Shown here one piece after another: positions 40,743 through 51,969 of a stretch of DNA of 64,000 nucleotides. The position numbers and the translations under genes were made by a program. The notes below the pieces were generated by a model. It had not been told where the DNA came from. It did not search any database and saw only the letters and a list, made by a program, of their open reading frames with translations. Numbering within the stretch: position 1 is the first letter of the stretch; each line of letters begins with the position of its first letter. The stretch spans positions 69,802,456 through 69,866,455 of the forward strand of contig NC_134709.1 of assembly GCF_043290135.1 (NCBI RefSeq). Direction: 5' to 3'. The DNA is from Rhipicephalus microplus. Lineage: Eukaryota; Arthropoda; Arachnida; Ixodida; Ixodidae.

Positions 40743-40982
40743 CCCCACTGCGGTGGTGTAGTGGCTAAGGTATTCGGCTGCTGACTCGCAAGTCGCGGGA
40801 TCGAATTCGGGTTACGGCGGCTGCATTTCCGATGGAGGCAGAAATGTTTTTGGCCCGTGTGCTCAGATTTAGGTACACGTTAAAGAATCCGAGGTGGTCG
40901 AAATTTCCGGATCCCTCCACTACGGTGTCTCTCATAATAATATGGTGGTTTTGGAACGTCAAATCACACATATCAATCAATC
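40743..40982 (+). repeat. Ruka-like SINE with 10 bp target duplication
   Basis: tRNA-like head (GTGGTGTAGTGGCTAAGGTA, GTCGCGGGATCGAATTCGGG), body (TTTCCGATGGAGGCAGAAAT, GGTACACGTTAAAGAATCC, CTCATAATAATATGGTGGT) and an ATCAATCAATC tail. AAAACACAGG flanks it at 40733-40742 and 40983-40992. Confidence 0.92.
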
Positions 40983-40992
40983 AAAACACAGG

Positions 40993-42100
40993 ACAGAGGG
41001 CTAACTATCAACTGATTCCTTCACTACAAAGGCAGAGAATATGCAGGACGATGAACAAATATAGAAAAATAGCCCAAACGCCATCAAGTGACTCGGCCGG
41101 CTGGCATTTTTATCAATTCTGAAAAGCGTTAACAGGACGTGGCAAGTGCACATTGCTGGCACACGTACACACGAGCAACAAAAATTAAAAAAAAACAATG
41201 ACGAGGCGGTCTATACGAAACAAAAGCGGCGTGTAACAGAAGAGACTGCTAAGTGAATGATAACAAAGCTACAAACTGTTTCAACAAATTTATTTTCTCC
41301 CTTTGCAGTAAGAAAATCAGTTCATAATTAGCGTTGCGTCCGCTATATATTTCGTCCCGCAGTGTCCGCTGTTTCTACGATGCAAATAGATTGACAGAGA
41401 ACAATAACACATGAATTTGCTAATCATGCGTTATTCATAGAGCCAATTCTAATAAGTGTACACATAAATTAACAACGAATTAGCAGTTGGGAATATACGG
41501 CGGAGATAAATTGCGAACTAATATGTAAAAGAAGTTCCTATGAGAAGAATATTTTTTATACCCACGAGCCTTTCTATAAAAATAAAAGCTAAATCACTAG
41601 ACTCGTATTTCTTTGCAGTGATACCAGCTTATAAAATAACTTACGTACCATGGCGTAGAGCACAGTTCCATAAACATGTGCATCCTTTCGTGCAAGACAC
41701 GATGACTTGCAGTGTACACTGTAATAAAAAATCGAAACATCACTTTCGGTTATATCGTCAATTGTCAGGCGTTGCATGGCGAAGGATTGATGAACCAAAG
41801 TAAATATATCTGGACCAAGAAAGGTTGATATTCATGGACGAAAGAAGACGCCATAAATATGCAGCGCTGAAGCACGGGCTCTCAAGCAAGCGATAATAAT
41901 TGATGTAGTTTACTTTATTCTTACCACTCCATTATTAATCAAAACAACATAAGTCTAAAGGCAGAATAGACGACTCCAACGTGGTCCTACCTGCACCACA
42001 CTTTGCAATGAGCTGTCAGTTCCTCATCCAGGCTTTAGAACGACCAAAATGCGGAGGATTTCCCAAATATTCAATCTTAGTGGGGAGCCAGCGTTCTCGG
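40993..42100. other. no gene recognised; one weak exon-like stretch
   Basis: 41649-41718 on the minus strand is bounded by TTTTTTATTACAG and GTACGTAAG, 70 bp, open in more than one phase (see findings). The remainder is AT-rich without recognised content. Confidence 0.3.
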
Positions 42101-42108
42101 CTCTACGT

Positions 42109-42203
42109 TGGCATGACGATAGTTAATGCGCGAAAACAAAACGATGACACAGAGACAAGAAGGACACGAAATACATTATCGCACTATAACTATCGTCATG
42201 CCA
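42109..42203. repeat. perfect 17 bp inverted repeat with 61 bp loop
   Basis: TGGCATGACGATAGTTA at 42109-42125 and its exact reverse complement at 42187-42203. The loop has a GACACAGAGACAAGAAGGAC stretch. Confidence 0.9.
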
Positions 42204-42204
42204 T

Positions 42205-42835
42205 ACTAACTGGCCCAAGCTGCCACACTTCTACGTTGGCGTTTCATAGTGGCGTCTCGAGCACACATTTATGAATGTTCTTCAGAGGTGCCCAGCCAGC
42301 GAACGGTCGAAAGTGAGGTGTGAGTGGACGGTAGAGGGAGGCGAAGGGAGGAAAGGAAAAGAGAGTGAACAGTGAGAGAAGGAGAGGCGAACTACCGAAC
42401 CTATCCTCTGCTACACTTTCTCGCAGCACATGCTCTGGTCGCAAGGGCGAGGATTAGCGTGCACACCCGCAACTGGCGTTACGGGAAAGGAAATGGTGCC
42501 CTGCGCACAGGGCACCATTTACAAGTTACTCGTTCGCGCAGCCACACTACGACTTCTTCTTAATCTTTATTTTGTCGATCATCAGCTGACTGGAATGGCC
42601 TGCCCCCGATATCGTCGAAACTATCTGCTTATTCGCATTATCCGAAAAAATAAAACTTGGTATGTCTCAATAAGTGTATTGTAGCCACTATACTGTACGT
42701 GCATTGTAGTCACTATCTTGTAAATGTATGTAACCACTGTTTTGTAAGTAGCCACTATTATGTTAACCCCACCCCTTATGTAATACCTCCCTGCGAGGTG
42801 TTTAAGGAAAATAAAGTGAAGAAGTGAAGGAAATG
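42205..42835 (+). mobile_element. possible LINE 3' tail at the right end; rest unassigned
   Basis: Around 42760-42835 the sequence CTTATGTAATACCTCCCTGC, GAGGTGTTTAAGGAAAATAA, then GTGAAGAAGTGAAGG resembles the 3' terminus of tick LINEs that end in a short hairpin and an A-rich tail. Two GTAGCCACTAT-type repeats precede it (42680-42760). The coding part is not recognisable. Confidence 0.35.
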
Positions 42836-42839
42836 ACAG

Positions 42840-44242
42840 CGAAGAGACAACACCTGCCGGCGCGCGGATGCCGCCGTGGAATACGCCGGATGCATGACAT
42901 AGCCCGACTAAGAAATGCATTCGCATTTAAAAGTACACATCACGATCAACCTGCAAAAAGCACAAAAAACACAAGAAAGTATATGACACAAGCGTTCGTG
43001 TGGTGCACCTTCCTGTGTCTTTTTTTCGTTTTTGTGTGCTGATCTTGATGAGTATGTTCCAATAATCTGATTCGCTACTTTATAACAAATGCACTTTGAA
43101 ATCCGTGACATCACACATGCAGAGTTCGGCGCGAATTACACAAATGAAACTTTGACCTCCATTTCCTTCGTTATTATTCAACTTATGATGGTAAAATTAA
43201 CGCCATTAGTGTTTTCAAACAGCAATTTTGGTGTCTTATTGAATTCAATGTTTTTTTTTTGAGGGCCCATTCTGCCATCATTTTCAGCAAAGAAAAAATA
43301 TTTAGCAGCGGGAATTTGTGCTTGTGGCTTCTCGAAAAGCAAAAACCAATTTTTGTGGCGTAGCGGGCACTGCTCACGTGGCACCTTGAGTAGGCATTCT
43401 AGGAAACTTTGAAGCTCTCTATATTACTTGCACAGGCATTTTTTTTTGTTATATGAAGGGTTCAGGTGCTGACCAACAACGTAAGCGAGGCTGGCGATCG
43501 CAGAGGTGATTTAAGCGGCGCCCAATTACGCTGTCGCATTCTCATTTGCAAGACATCGCTCCAGCACTCCTAAAGTTCTTTAATTCATTCGCACGCTTGC
43601 AAGAAGGTCGCTGGTAAGTGTACGCCAGGCATAAAACTTTTAATTTGAATACAAGGCTTTAATTCATAAGATGGCTGAAATGGTAAAATTAGGTCACATC
43701 TCCTAATGGGAATGCCGTGTATCAAAAGGTTGTACTTACGTGCAGTTTTGTCCGTAGAAGCAAGTGCGCCCTTTTATTAAGTCATCCGCCGTAGTCAAGC
43801 AGTCTATACTGGTGCATCCTGCACCTGCGAACGCACGTGAAAAAAAACAACAACCCTGTGTTTACTGCTGCGATGCTTTACGAAAGGGGAGAGGGAACGT
43901 GGGGAGGGGGCTAGAAGCGATAGCGACGAAAACTTAGTGTACCAGTTTCAGAGTCAAGTTCGAAGTTGTAAGGGCCATTCTGAAGAACCGCTGTATACGA
44001 GGGGTGTCTACGTCATGTGCCCTGTATGTACAACTTGCCAGGAATGAACCACACAAAAAAGTACCTACTCTTAATGAACCCATCAACGCTATGCACGCGC
44101 ATCGTTCTGACCGATTCAGCTCCGACATCAGGCAGTTTACGTACTCAATCATACAGCGATTAGGTGACCATGATCAGTACTTCGATATTTCGTGCATATT
44201 AAATGCGAAGCATTTCTTAGCAAACTTCGGCGACTTTGAACG
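42840..44242. other. no gene recognised
   Basis: Short frames only. A T-run and A-rich tracts occur near 43250 and 43440. Nothing diagnostic. Confidence 0.35.

Positions 44243-44295
<53 letters not shown>
44243..44295 (+). repeat. (TATC)n microsatellite
   Basis: About thirteen units, same motif as at 19385-19476. Confidence 0.96.
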
Positions 44296-44296
<1 letters not shown>

Positions 44297-44634
44297 GCCA
44301 CTTACGTTTCGGTGCTTCCGTGGGCACCCCCTTAACTTGTTGTGAACCAAAATTAGGATGAGAGGGTGAGATGGTTTGACGAACATGACGCGCTAGTCAA
44401 GACAAGAATTATGTGACAGTGCCGTCGCCGACGTCGTCAAACACCACCCGCACGACAGTGGCACATGCTCACGGGTGGGTACGTGTCGCTGCTATGCGAG
44501 TATGTGCCACAGGTGATTGTGACACTTAGTATCTACCCAGGAACGACGAGAACTCACTTGGCCAATTTTAACGCGAGAGCGTTAAGAAATACTCCACATC
44601 AGTAGCGTCGACCCGACGAATGCAAAGAATAAAC

Positions 44635-44715
44635 GTCAGGGTCCCAACTGGAATCGAACCCAAGTATTCTGCGTGGCAGTGAAGCATCTTACCACAGAGC
44701 TACGGCATGTCTCAA
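44635..44715 (-). repeat. tRNA-like sequence, SINE head or tRNA pseudogene
   Basis: The minus strand reads GCCGTAGCTCTGTGGTAAGA (box A-like), a CACTGCCACGCAGAATACTT segment that can form an anticodon-like arm, and GGGTTCGATTCCAGTTGGGA (box B-like). The two boxes are well spaced. It is probably a SINE head related to the family at 15125 and 62145, since GCAGAATACT is shared. Confidence 0.5.
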
Positions 44716-45085
44716 AACTTCTTTTCAAACAGACGCTAATCTTCGTGAAACATCAACAGTGGTTGCAGTGCTGCCTACACAGTTTTATAAACACCACATA
44801 TGTACTCTTTTGATACAGTCGTCACATCGGCCAACGTCAAATGAGGTTAGTTTGCATGCGCTCAAGTTGTCCTATGTACCAGTGTGCAGGCCCAACATCC
44901 TCGCGAGCACCAGCACTTCATTTCAGCTTGTGGTGTTGTTAATACGCATGTTCCATTTGAAATCGTGGTGCAAGTGCAAAAAACTGTTTGTATAAACATC
45001 AACAACTCAACATATGTCTCTGCGTGCAAAATTTGTACATATACTTAGCGTCACTTTATGACGTGTCGCGCCATAAAAAAATTGC
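44716..45085. other. no gene recognised
   Basis: A 78-codon plus-strand frame (44759-44995) has no known resemblance. Confidence 0.3.
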
Positions 45086-45099
45086 AACACGGTCGCCTT

Positions 45100-45337
45100 G
45101 CCCCGCCGCGGTGGTCTAGTGGCTAAGGTACTCGGCTGCTGACCCGCAGGGCGCGGGTTCGAATCCCGGCTGCGGCGGCTGCATTTCCGATGGAGGTGGA
45201 AATGTCGTAGGCCCGTGTGCTCAGATTTGGGTGCACGTTAAAGAACCCCAGGTGGTCTAAATTTCCGGAGCCCTCCACTACGGCGTCTCTCATAATCATA
45301 TAGTGGTTTTGGGACGTTAAACCCCACATATCAATCA
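45100..45337 (+). repeat. Ruka-like SINE, best-preserved copy, 14 bp target duplication
   Basis: The tRNA-like head GGTGGTCTAGTGGCTAAGGT and GGTTCGAATCCCGGCTGCGG give clear A and B boxes. The body has TTTCCGATGGAGGTGGAAAT, GGTGCACGTTAAAGAACCCC, TTCCGGAGCCCTCCACTACG and CTCATAATCATATAGTGGT, and ends CACATATCAATC. AACACGGTCGCCTT occurs exactly at 45086-45099 and 45338-45351. The identical duplication marks this as one of the youngest insertions here. Confidence 0.95.
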
Positions 45338-45351
45338 AACACGGTCGCCTT

Positions 45352-47339
45352 CCCTCCGCATGCTTTGCATAGCGTCGATACCGAGGTACGTGGGATCTGC
45401 CGAATTTTTTATTGATTTGTTCTTTTAATATTAAGTCACTGTTTTGTCGCAAGGGCAAAGCAGTGAAGGCTATAGCAAAAAACATGGTATGTAACGCTGA
45501 GAACGGCAAGCAGATGAGCACGTGCAGGAGGCTGCTCACGCACAAATGTTGCGTGAGTGATAGCAACTCAGACAAGACGAGCGTTAACTAACAACGCTTA
45601 CAGCTGGACACTTACTGCGCTGTTCAAACAAAACGAGGCACGAAACGTAATCAGAGGTACAGGTAGTGCAAAGTAAGTCCCAGTTGTTACTCGATTGTGT
45701 CTGAAAAGTGTACTCTTTTCGCAAATGAGGAGCGATTGAAGTGACTTTTGTGCACCCGACAGCTAGAACGCAATCATTCCGGTGAAAGCGGAAGGCGCGC
45801 TCTCCCCCATCGCCGGATAACCACGCCTGCACGAGCGTGCACCCCCTCCTTTCGGCGGGGCAAAGTACGTGTGGGAGATGAGCGCACATAAGCGCATAGC
45901 GACGAGCTAGTCACCGAGCGCGCGAATTGCACCATCTCGCTGGCTGTAATTAAAACAGCTGAGATTTTTCCCGAGATGCATCCCATGAGGTGATTTGTAG
46001 GCGACCCTATCAGTATCGAACGCATTCGGATAGCCGTACACAGGTCGTTATCCTATGACCTCATCTTCCTTATCAACCTGTGTACTCTCTTGAGTGAAAG
46101 ACTGATAGATATGAACCTTGAACGTTAACAAAGAAAAAGTATTTAGCAATGACAAATAATTAGAACGCACTGTAAAATCTGTTCACAGTCGAGACCTATT
46201 TCTTCTCTTTGATTTGTGTTTAAATATGCCCGAATAATAATTATTTAGGTGACAAATTACGTGTACGTAACGCTTTTCTTTCTTGTAAGAAAGAAAAGAT
46301 AGGTGCCTATCGCAATGATTATGGTACTTGCCTTCGAGCCATGAGTGCGCGGGTTCAGACGCCAGTTTTTCGATGAAACTTGTTTTGTTTTATTTATTTC
46401 ATCGCTCACCAAATGTCCACGTGCGTGACACCTTCTACTGGGTGACGTGCGTGTGGCCTACTGCTATCTTCCGGTTCCATTCCTGTCCCAATGACGAAAG
46501 GAGGGTAGCCGCACTTGACTAGACTCTACTTAGGCTAGGGCCTGAGGAATTCGTAAAAATGATGGCCTATCGATTTGAGAGGACATGCGCTTCGATATCG
46601 GGGTTCATCGGTGATTTTTTGCAAGAGTTTTGCAGGGCTCTTGTAACTGACTTGTCATCTGTGGGATTTTCCGATGTGTTCGACACTTTGTTTTGTTGTC
46701 GTCAGTGATAGTGCGTCAGTGCATCCGACATGCTGCCATATTTTAATTTATTATAAGGGAAACACCAATTCGTAGTCATTTATCATAATATATACACAAC
46801 TAGATCCATGCGGTTTCCATAAAAATGCCATCAACTCAACTTGGTCCTCCCCTTCACATAGACTTTAACAGGCTCTTAGACAAAAAAAATTAACACTCTA
46901 TTTATTCTGAAGAGACACAAAAATACACACTATGAGAAAAACAGATTTTTGCCGGCGCCAAGACTATATGGGTGGCGTGCTACTGTGTATTTTGATGGCG
47001 AATGAGATCAAAAGGTGTCAGAATAGAGGGTACGAAATTATGGTAAAAAGAGTGTAAACACATACGAAATGTGCAAATGAACCTGATAAAAGTATTCACA
47101 GCTGAAGATTTCTCCGAAGTAACATTGCCTTGTCAGCCTCATTTTTTGTTGACATAGCAGGTTCTTGAATACTCACCGTATTTACAACACCACACTAAGA
47201 CTAAAGTTGGCAAGCGGAAGGCCCAGACGAATGACAGGTTAAATGTGGCTGTACTTCTTGATATTGACAGCGGTAATTTTCGTTCAATGGCATTAGACGC
47301 TGATGTGTTGCCTGTGCAAGCTGGGCAGCTATACAGAGT
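45352..47339. other. no gene recognised
   Basis: Frames up to about 100 codons on the minus strand at 45584-46025 lack known motifs. A possible degraded tRNA-like stretch lies at 46325-46370 (GCGCGGGTTCAGACGCC). Otherwise it is AT-rich and featureless. Confidence 0.35.
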
Positions 47340-47525
47340 GATTGATTGATTGATTTATTTATTGATTGATTGATTGATTGATGAATGGACGGATGGACGG
47401 ACGCATGGGCGGACTGACTGACGGCAGCACGGACGGACGGCCGAACTGACGGATGCTTCGCCGCACTCATCATCATTCACTTCGTGGATATGCTGTGATT
47501 TTTTTAGGGGAGAAGTTCCTTAAGG
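47340..47525 (+). repeat. (GATT)n microsatellite and dispersed octamer family tail-head junction
   Basis: GATT units at 47340-47382 lead into a GGACGGAC-type octamer array (47390-47460), then TTCACTTCGTGGATATGCTG, a T-run and AGGGGAGAAGTTCCTTAAGG. As at 31.7 kb, the tail and the head of adjacent units are directly joined at the T-run. Confidence 0.8.
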
Positions 47526-49689
47526 TTGAGGCTTGTCCCTTGGCGTGCGGCCGGAGCCGTGATGACGACCAATATAACGAATGACGACTGGTTTGTGCAG
47601 TATATGACGTCTCGATATGTTCTACTATGCATTTAGCATGACTGGAAACAACCCACGATCACCTGATGAACGTGCCCAGACCTTATCTTTGCCAACTTCA
47701 GGCTATAGATTTGGTAAAACACAGCAATAATAACGACGGAAACGAAATTTCCCACTCAACACAAAATACCATTCATGACCTAGAAACATTGTATATATAA
47801 CTGTACACCGCCTTGTCACTCATTTCCATGCATGGCGGGTCAATGTCACGGGTTATTTACGGTAACACCAAACAATCCCACTAATTCACCCACTCATCAT
47901 CATTCACTGTGTGGATACCTTGTTTATTTTTCCCTTCTTTCTCATGGGTAGTAATTACAGACCAGATTATAGGCAAATGCCTATTTTGTTCCTTGCGCCT
48001 CTATCGTGCCATTTTGATATATAAGCATGAATAAGAGGTTGAGATGGGCTTTTATGGTGTTTTGAAAGTGCCTATAATTGCCTATTTTGGGTGTTTGTGC
48101 CTAAATGCTTATAAGTGCCTATAAATGCCTATTTTACAAATGAGCACGTATATAAGTGCTATTCAAGCCAAAATTTTGTTTTCGAGCGTGGTGTAAAACT
48201 GTTATTCATGTAAACAAGCAGCATTGATATTTCCAAACACCATAAGGTTCAACGTAGACAAAGCTGACATACTGCGAGCGATTGGAGGAGGAGCATGAAA
48301 AGTGCCAAACACGCTACTTCTACAGCCCTAAGTGGAAGAATTTCAGAGTCTGTAGGGGAAAATAGACAGAGAATTAAAGATGGGGTAAAAAAATAAAAGT
48401 GACGTCTATGGCCGAGGACGAGGTGACCACCTTCTACAAATAGCTGTGCAGTGACCTGAAGGAACTGACGAACCGCCCTGAAAACTTGGGTGTTGCGGTG
48501 AAAAATAAACAGCAGGCTTTTCTGGGCAGCCGCAGGTAGCTGGCAAACGAATAAAAAACCATGGAGGGCCACTCGTGGAATGCTCTTGTTTATTAAGTGG
48601 TGGCGAAGGTCTTCGTACTTTATACAGCGAAGCCTGATACAGGCACCGGCATGTTTACAATCAATGGTGTATTTAGCATACGTTCTCCGTACGCTTGAAT
48701 ACGTTTGTTCCATATGAGATTCTTTGTCATATGTCTTTAAATGACAAACATAAAAAATACACAGAACAGGATTTCAAGGTTTGTCTTAAGACGTTACTCA
48801 AAAATGACAGCTGTAAGAATATAAACATTTAACTAGATGGGAATTACTGTCCCCGCATTGAATTCAAACTGCGGTTAAAGCTCCTGTGTCAAGCATTTCA
48901 TGCTAAACTCACATTTGAAATTGAATGTGCCTAAACAGTCCTCTTAGCAGAATGGTAATTAATATTTTAGAATGTCGTATTAGATATAATTTCTCTAACA
49001 ATTCGTTTTTTGCTAGTTTCATGACAGAATGAAATGGCTTATAAAGAGAAGAAAGTGTGTTGCGTCAATGAAGGCGTGTTTTCTTTGACATTTTAACTCA
49101 TCTGCTGCAGCGCCTTCAGGTAAAACATGTGGTGTGCACGCCGCTTTTGTTTTGTTTGTAATTTACTTTTTAAGCGTCTGTTTCTAGGTGACATGATAAG
49201 TTCTAGTCAGACACTAGAAGTTCTTGCTGCCCACTGAAAAGCGTCTACAAGCTACCACAGAATGATGCGAAGAAGCAAACTTGATTCCCTTGCATCTCGT
49301 CCCACGTAGTCATCGTGAGCATTATTCCTTCCCTCTTTTCCAGTGTATCGGGGCTGAAGATTCATATGACACATACGCACCAAGAACAACATGTGCAAGC
49401 AAGTTCGCGCGCGCATGACGTGCCCCAGCCTACTCGTGCGCGTACGCCATCGATGTTGGTGTCGATTGGGCGCTCTATGTTGTGGATTACCAGTTTCCCT
49501 GGGAGGTATCAGTCAGTGCGTGTACTTTAGGAGAGGCTGGCAAGGACCATGCATTGTGACCGCGATACACCACGTCGCTCCGCAGAAACTGCGGTCAGAG
49601 ACGACGCACCGAACACGAGCTAAGCGTTGTCAGGGTTGACGAAGGCACAATACAGGAACGACAAGACGACGAATGCAAGTGAAATGGGG

Positions 49690-49733
49690 TAGTAGTAGTA
49701 GTAGTAGAAGTAGTAGTAGTAGAAGTAGTAGTA

Positions 49734-49800
<67 letters not shown>

Positions 49801-49850
49801 AAGTAGTAGTAGTAGTAGTAGTAGTATATAGTAGCAGTAGCAGTGGTAGT
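49690..49850 (+). repeat. (AGT)n microsatellite with AGA interruptions
   Basis: About fifty trinucleotide units, mostly AGT, with GAA/AGA and GCA variants. The tyrosine-rich minus-strand frame across it is an artefact. Confidence 0.95.
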
Positions 49851-49864
49851 ATGTGTGGTTTTAC

Positions 49865-50080
49865 GTAAAAAAAACATGATCATGAATATTAGGGACGCCG
49901 TAGTGGAGGTCTTCGCAAATTTTGACCAACTGGTGTTCTTTAACGCGCACTGACATTGCACAGTGCATGGGAATCTACTTTTTCGCTACCATCTAGATGC
50001 GACAGCTGCGGCCACAATCGAACCCGCGGCATTGGGGTCAGCAGGGGAACATCCTATAGCGACTGGTCCATCGAAGCGGA
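49865..50080 (-). repeat. variant Ruka-like SINE
   Basis: The plus strand shows GGGACGCCGTAGTGGAGGTC, GTTCTTTAACGCGCACTGAC and AATCGAACCCGCGGCATTGG, the complement of the SINE body and B box. The CATTGCACAGTGCATGGG segment is shared with the variant at 63490-63735 rather than with the standard copies, which marks a subfamily. Confidence 0.65.
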
Positions 50081-51417
50081 CACTTAACGAGAGCCGATTA
50101 GTGAATAGTATCCCGAGGCTATTCAAAACAGAAATAAAAATAATTACAAGCTGAGATTCCGTTTGCATGTTTTATTATTTCTCTGAGCAGTCATTCATTA
50201 TACTGATTTTTAAAGGGCAGTGCCAAGACACAGGGGAAAAAATGACGGAGACAAAGAGTGCTGTTTTTCTTTTCCCTTTGTCTTTGCGCTTCCCTGTCAA
50301 ATTGATATGAAACAGCGAGCCGAAATTAAAGTACTCCTCATTCATGCTACACAGCAGAACAAACAAATTGCACGTGCCAAGTAGAATAATGTCACGTGCA
50401 ACACTCTTAATGAGGTACCATTTAAAATGCTGGATATATTCAGGAGACGGAATTATTTTCGTCTGTTTTTTATAGATACAGCTAGCATTCAACGAAGTTA
50501 TGATGAAGAGTGTGCAGTATGCGACGTCAGCCCACCAATGTCAACGTAAAGGAGCGAAGTAGAAACAGGACCATTATTTGCTGTACGTCACTCCCTAGTT
50601 CTTGGGGCGCCCGCCCGTGAGAAAGGCAAGTGACATTCATAAGAAATTGAGCATTTTCCGCGACATGTAATTTTGCAAATATTAACAGGAATGATCCGAA
50701 GTGCCCAGTGCACTATTACGCTTGTCAGCTGAAAATGCTCAAGCCATTTAAGGTGTTCACCAATACTGGCGAAATTGGACCGACGCGATTAGACCTAGCA
50801 TGCCTCTCTATTGGGTTATCAGTGGTCTGGTTATTTGCTCCTGAACTGCCCTTCCCAGCCCCAACGAAACAAAAGAGACTCATGAGAGCGTTAATTAAAT
50901 GCTGGACACTTGACGCACAATGCTAGACAATAAAACGAAAGACCACATACTGCGAATTGCGCAGGAAATACACGCCTTCATTCAATAGTGGGTACTTTTC
51001 TGCTATCTTAAACATCCTTTTTTTGCTCATTGCCGTAGATACTAGCCACTGGCGTCGTTGTTTTGTGATATTTCACTTTTTGTAGAAATTTATTGTGCCT
51101 AAAATGATGATTTCGAGGGCCTAAAATGGTGTTTTACCTGGCTGTCTTAAGTGCCTAAAACACACTTTTTTAGTGCCTGAAAATCCAGTCTCTAGTAATA
51201 ATCACCGAGATAGCCTGTGCCACGAAACTGTTTCTAATTGCCAGCTAGCTAAGTTGTGACTTTGCTTGTGGCGATTTGGGATACATTCGTTTCTGTCATA
51301 TAAAGTAAGCCACTCCTGAACTTTTATTAAAGCTGAACGTTCTATGCCCAATAGATAGTGAATAGTCGGGAATAAGCAGGCTGACTGAAAAAAAAACTTG
51401 TGTGGTACTTTAGAGCC

Positions 51418-51489
51418 ACATCATCATCATCATCATCATCATCATCATTATCATCACCATCATCATCATCAGCAGCAGCAGCAGCAGCG
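51418..51489 (+). repeat. (CAT)n(AGC)n trinucleotide tract at the RTE 3' end
   Basis: About 16 CAT/CAC units followed by six AGC units. On the element's own strand this is a GCT block and an ATG tail, which is the usual kind of 3' end for this family. Confidence 0.95.
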
Positions 51490-51969
51490 TGAGCACGTCC
51501 ACTGCAGGACAAAGGCCTCTCCTATGTTCCAACAGTCAACTTGGTCCTGTGCTTGCTGCTGCCAATTTAAACTCGCAAACTTCTTAATCTCATCTGCCCA
51601 CCTAACCTTCTGTCTCCCTCTAACCCGCTTGCCTTCTCTGGGAATCCATTTAGTTACCCTTAATGACCAGCGGTTATCCTGTCTACGCGGTACATGCCCG
51701 GCCCATGTCCATTTCCTCTTCTTGATTTCAACTATGATATCCTTAATCACCCTTTGTTCCCTAATCCACTCTGCCCTCTTCTTGTCTCTTAAGGTTACAT
51801 CTACCAGTTTTCTTTCCATTGCTCGCTGCGTCATCCTCAATTTAGGCTGAACCCTCTTTGTAAGACTCCTGGTTTCTGCTCCCCAGCCTAGTACCAGCAA
51901 GATGCAGCTGTTATATACCTTCCTCTTGAGGGATAGTGGCAATCTACCTGTCATAATAGTGCTTGCCAA
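51469..51969 (-). pseudogene. RTE C-terminal region
   Basis: It contains RKVYNSCILLVLGWGAETRSLTKR, RAMERKLVDVTLRDKKR, KWTWAGHVPRRQDNRW and KVRWADEIKKF, diagnostic of RTE elements downstream of the RT. The open frame then runs into the AGC tract. It overlaps the RT frame by 26 bp in another phase, indicating a frameshift at about 51945-51970. Confidence 0.85.

Larger units (their letters stand above)
47956..51194. mobile_element. candidate hAT-like DNA transposon with TGCCTA-rich ends
   Basis: The left end ACAGACCAGATTATAGGCA and the reverse complement of the right end GAGACTGGATTTTCAGGCA form imperfect terminal inverted repeats. TAGTAATT (47949-47956) and TAGTAATA (51193-51200) flank them, an 8 bp duplication with one mismatch, the length used by hAT transposases. 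Exact borders are uncertain by 2-3 bp. Both ends carry clusters of TGCCTATTTT or TGCCTAAAA motifs (47968-48135; 51095-51175). Inside, 48265-48560 holds a broken plus-strand reading (RLEEEHEKC, RYFYSPKWKNFRVC, LKELTNRPENLG) that I cannot assign. A SINE and a microsatellite have entered later. Confidence 0.55.

Noticed and set aside
38100..41300. Penelope-like element ends
   Set aside because: Phrases such as GCTAACAACGAGGACACAGC near 38110 and GGGCTAACTATCAACTGATT near 40999 recalled such elements, but no Penelope RT or GIY-YIG block could be read nearby.
43911..44000. Terminal exon candidate reading NGPYNFELDSETGTLSF
   Set aside because: The peptide faintly recalls a cadherin-type F-x-LD-x2-TG-x-L pattern, but the acceptor is weak, no neighbouring exons were seen and the stretch is short.
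44635..44715. Functional tRNA gene
   Set aside because: A and B boxes are present, but stems do not look complete and GCAGAATACT is shared with SINE heads, so a SINE or tRNA pseudogene is more likely.
45584..46025. Minus-strand frames of about 80-100 codons
   Set aside because: No known motif, overlapping frames on the same strand, and no splice or start context.
49620..49961. Tyrosine-rich 113-codon frame
   Set aside because: An artefact of the AGT microsatellite.
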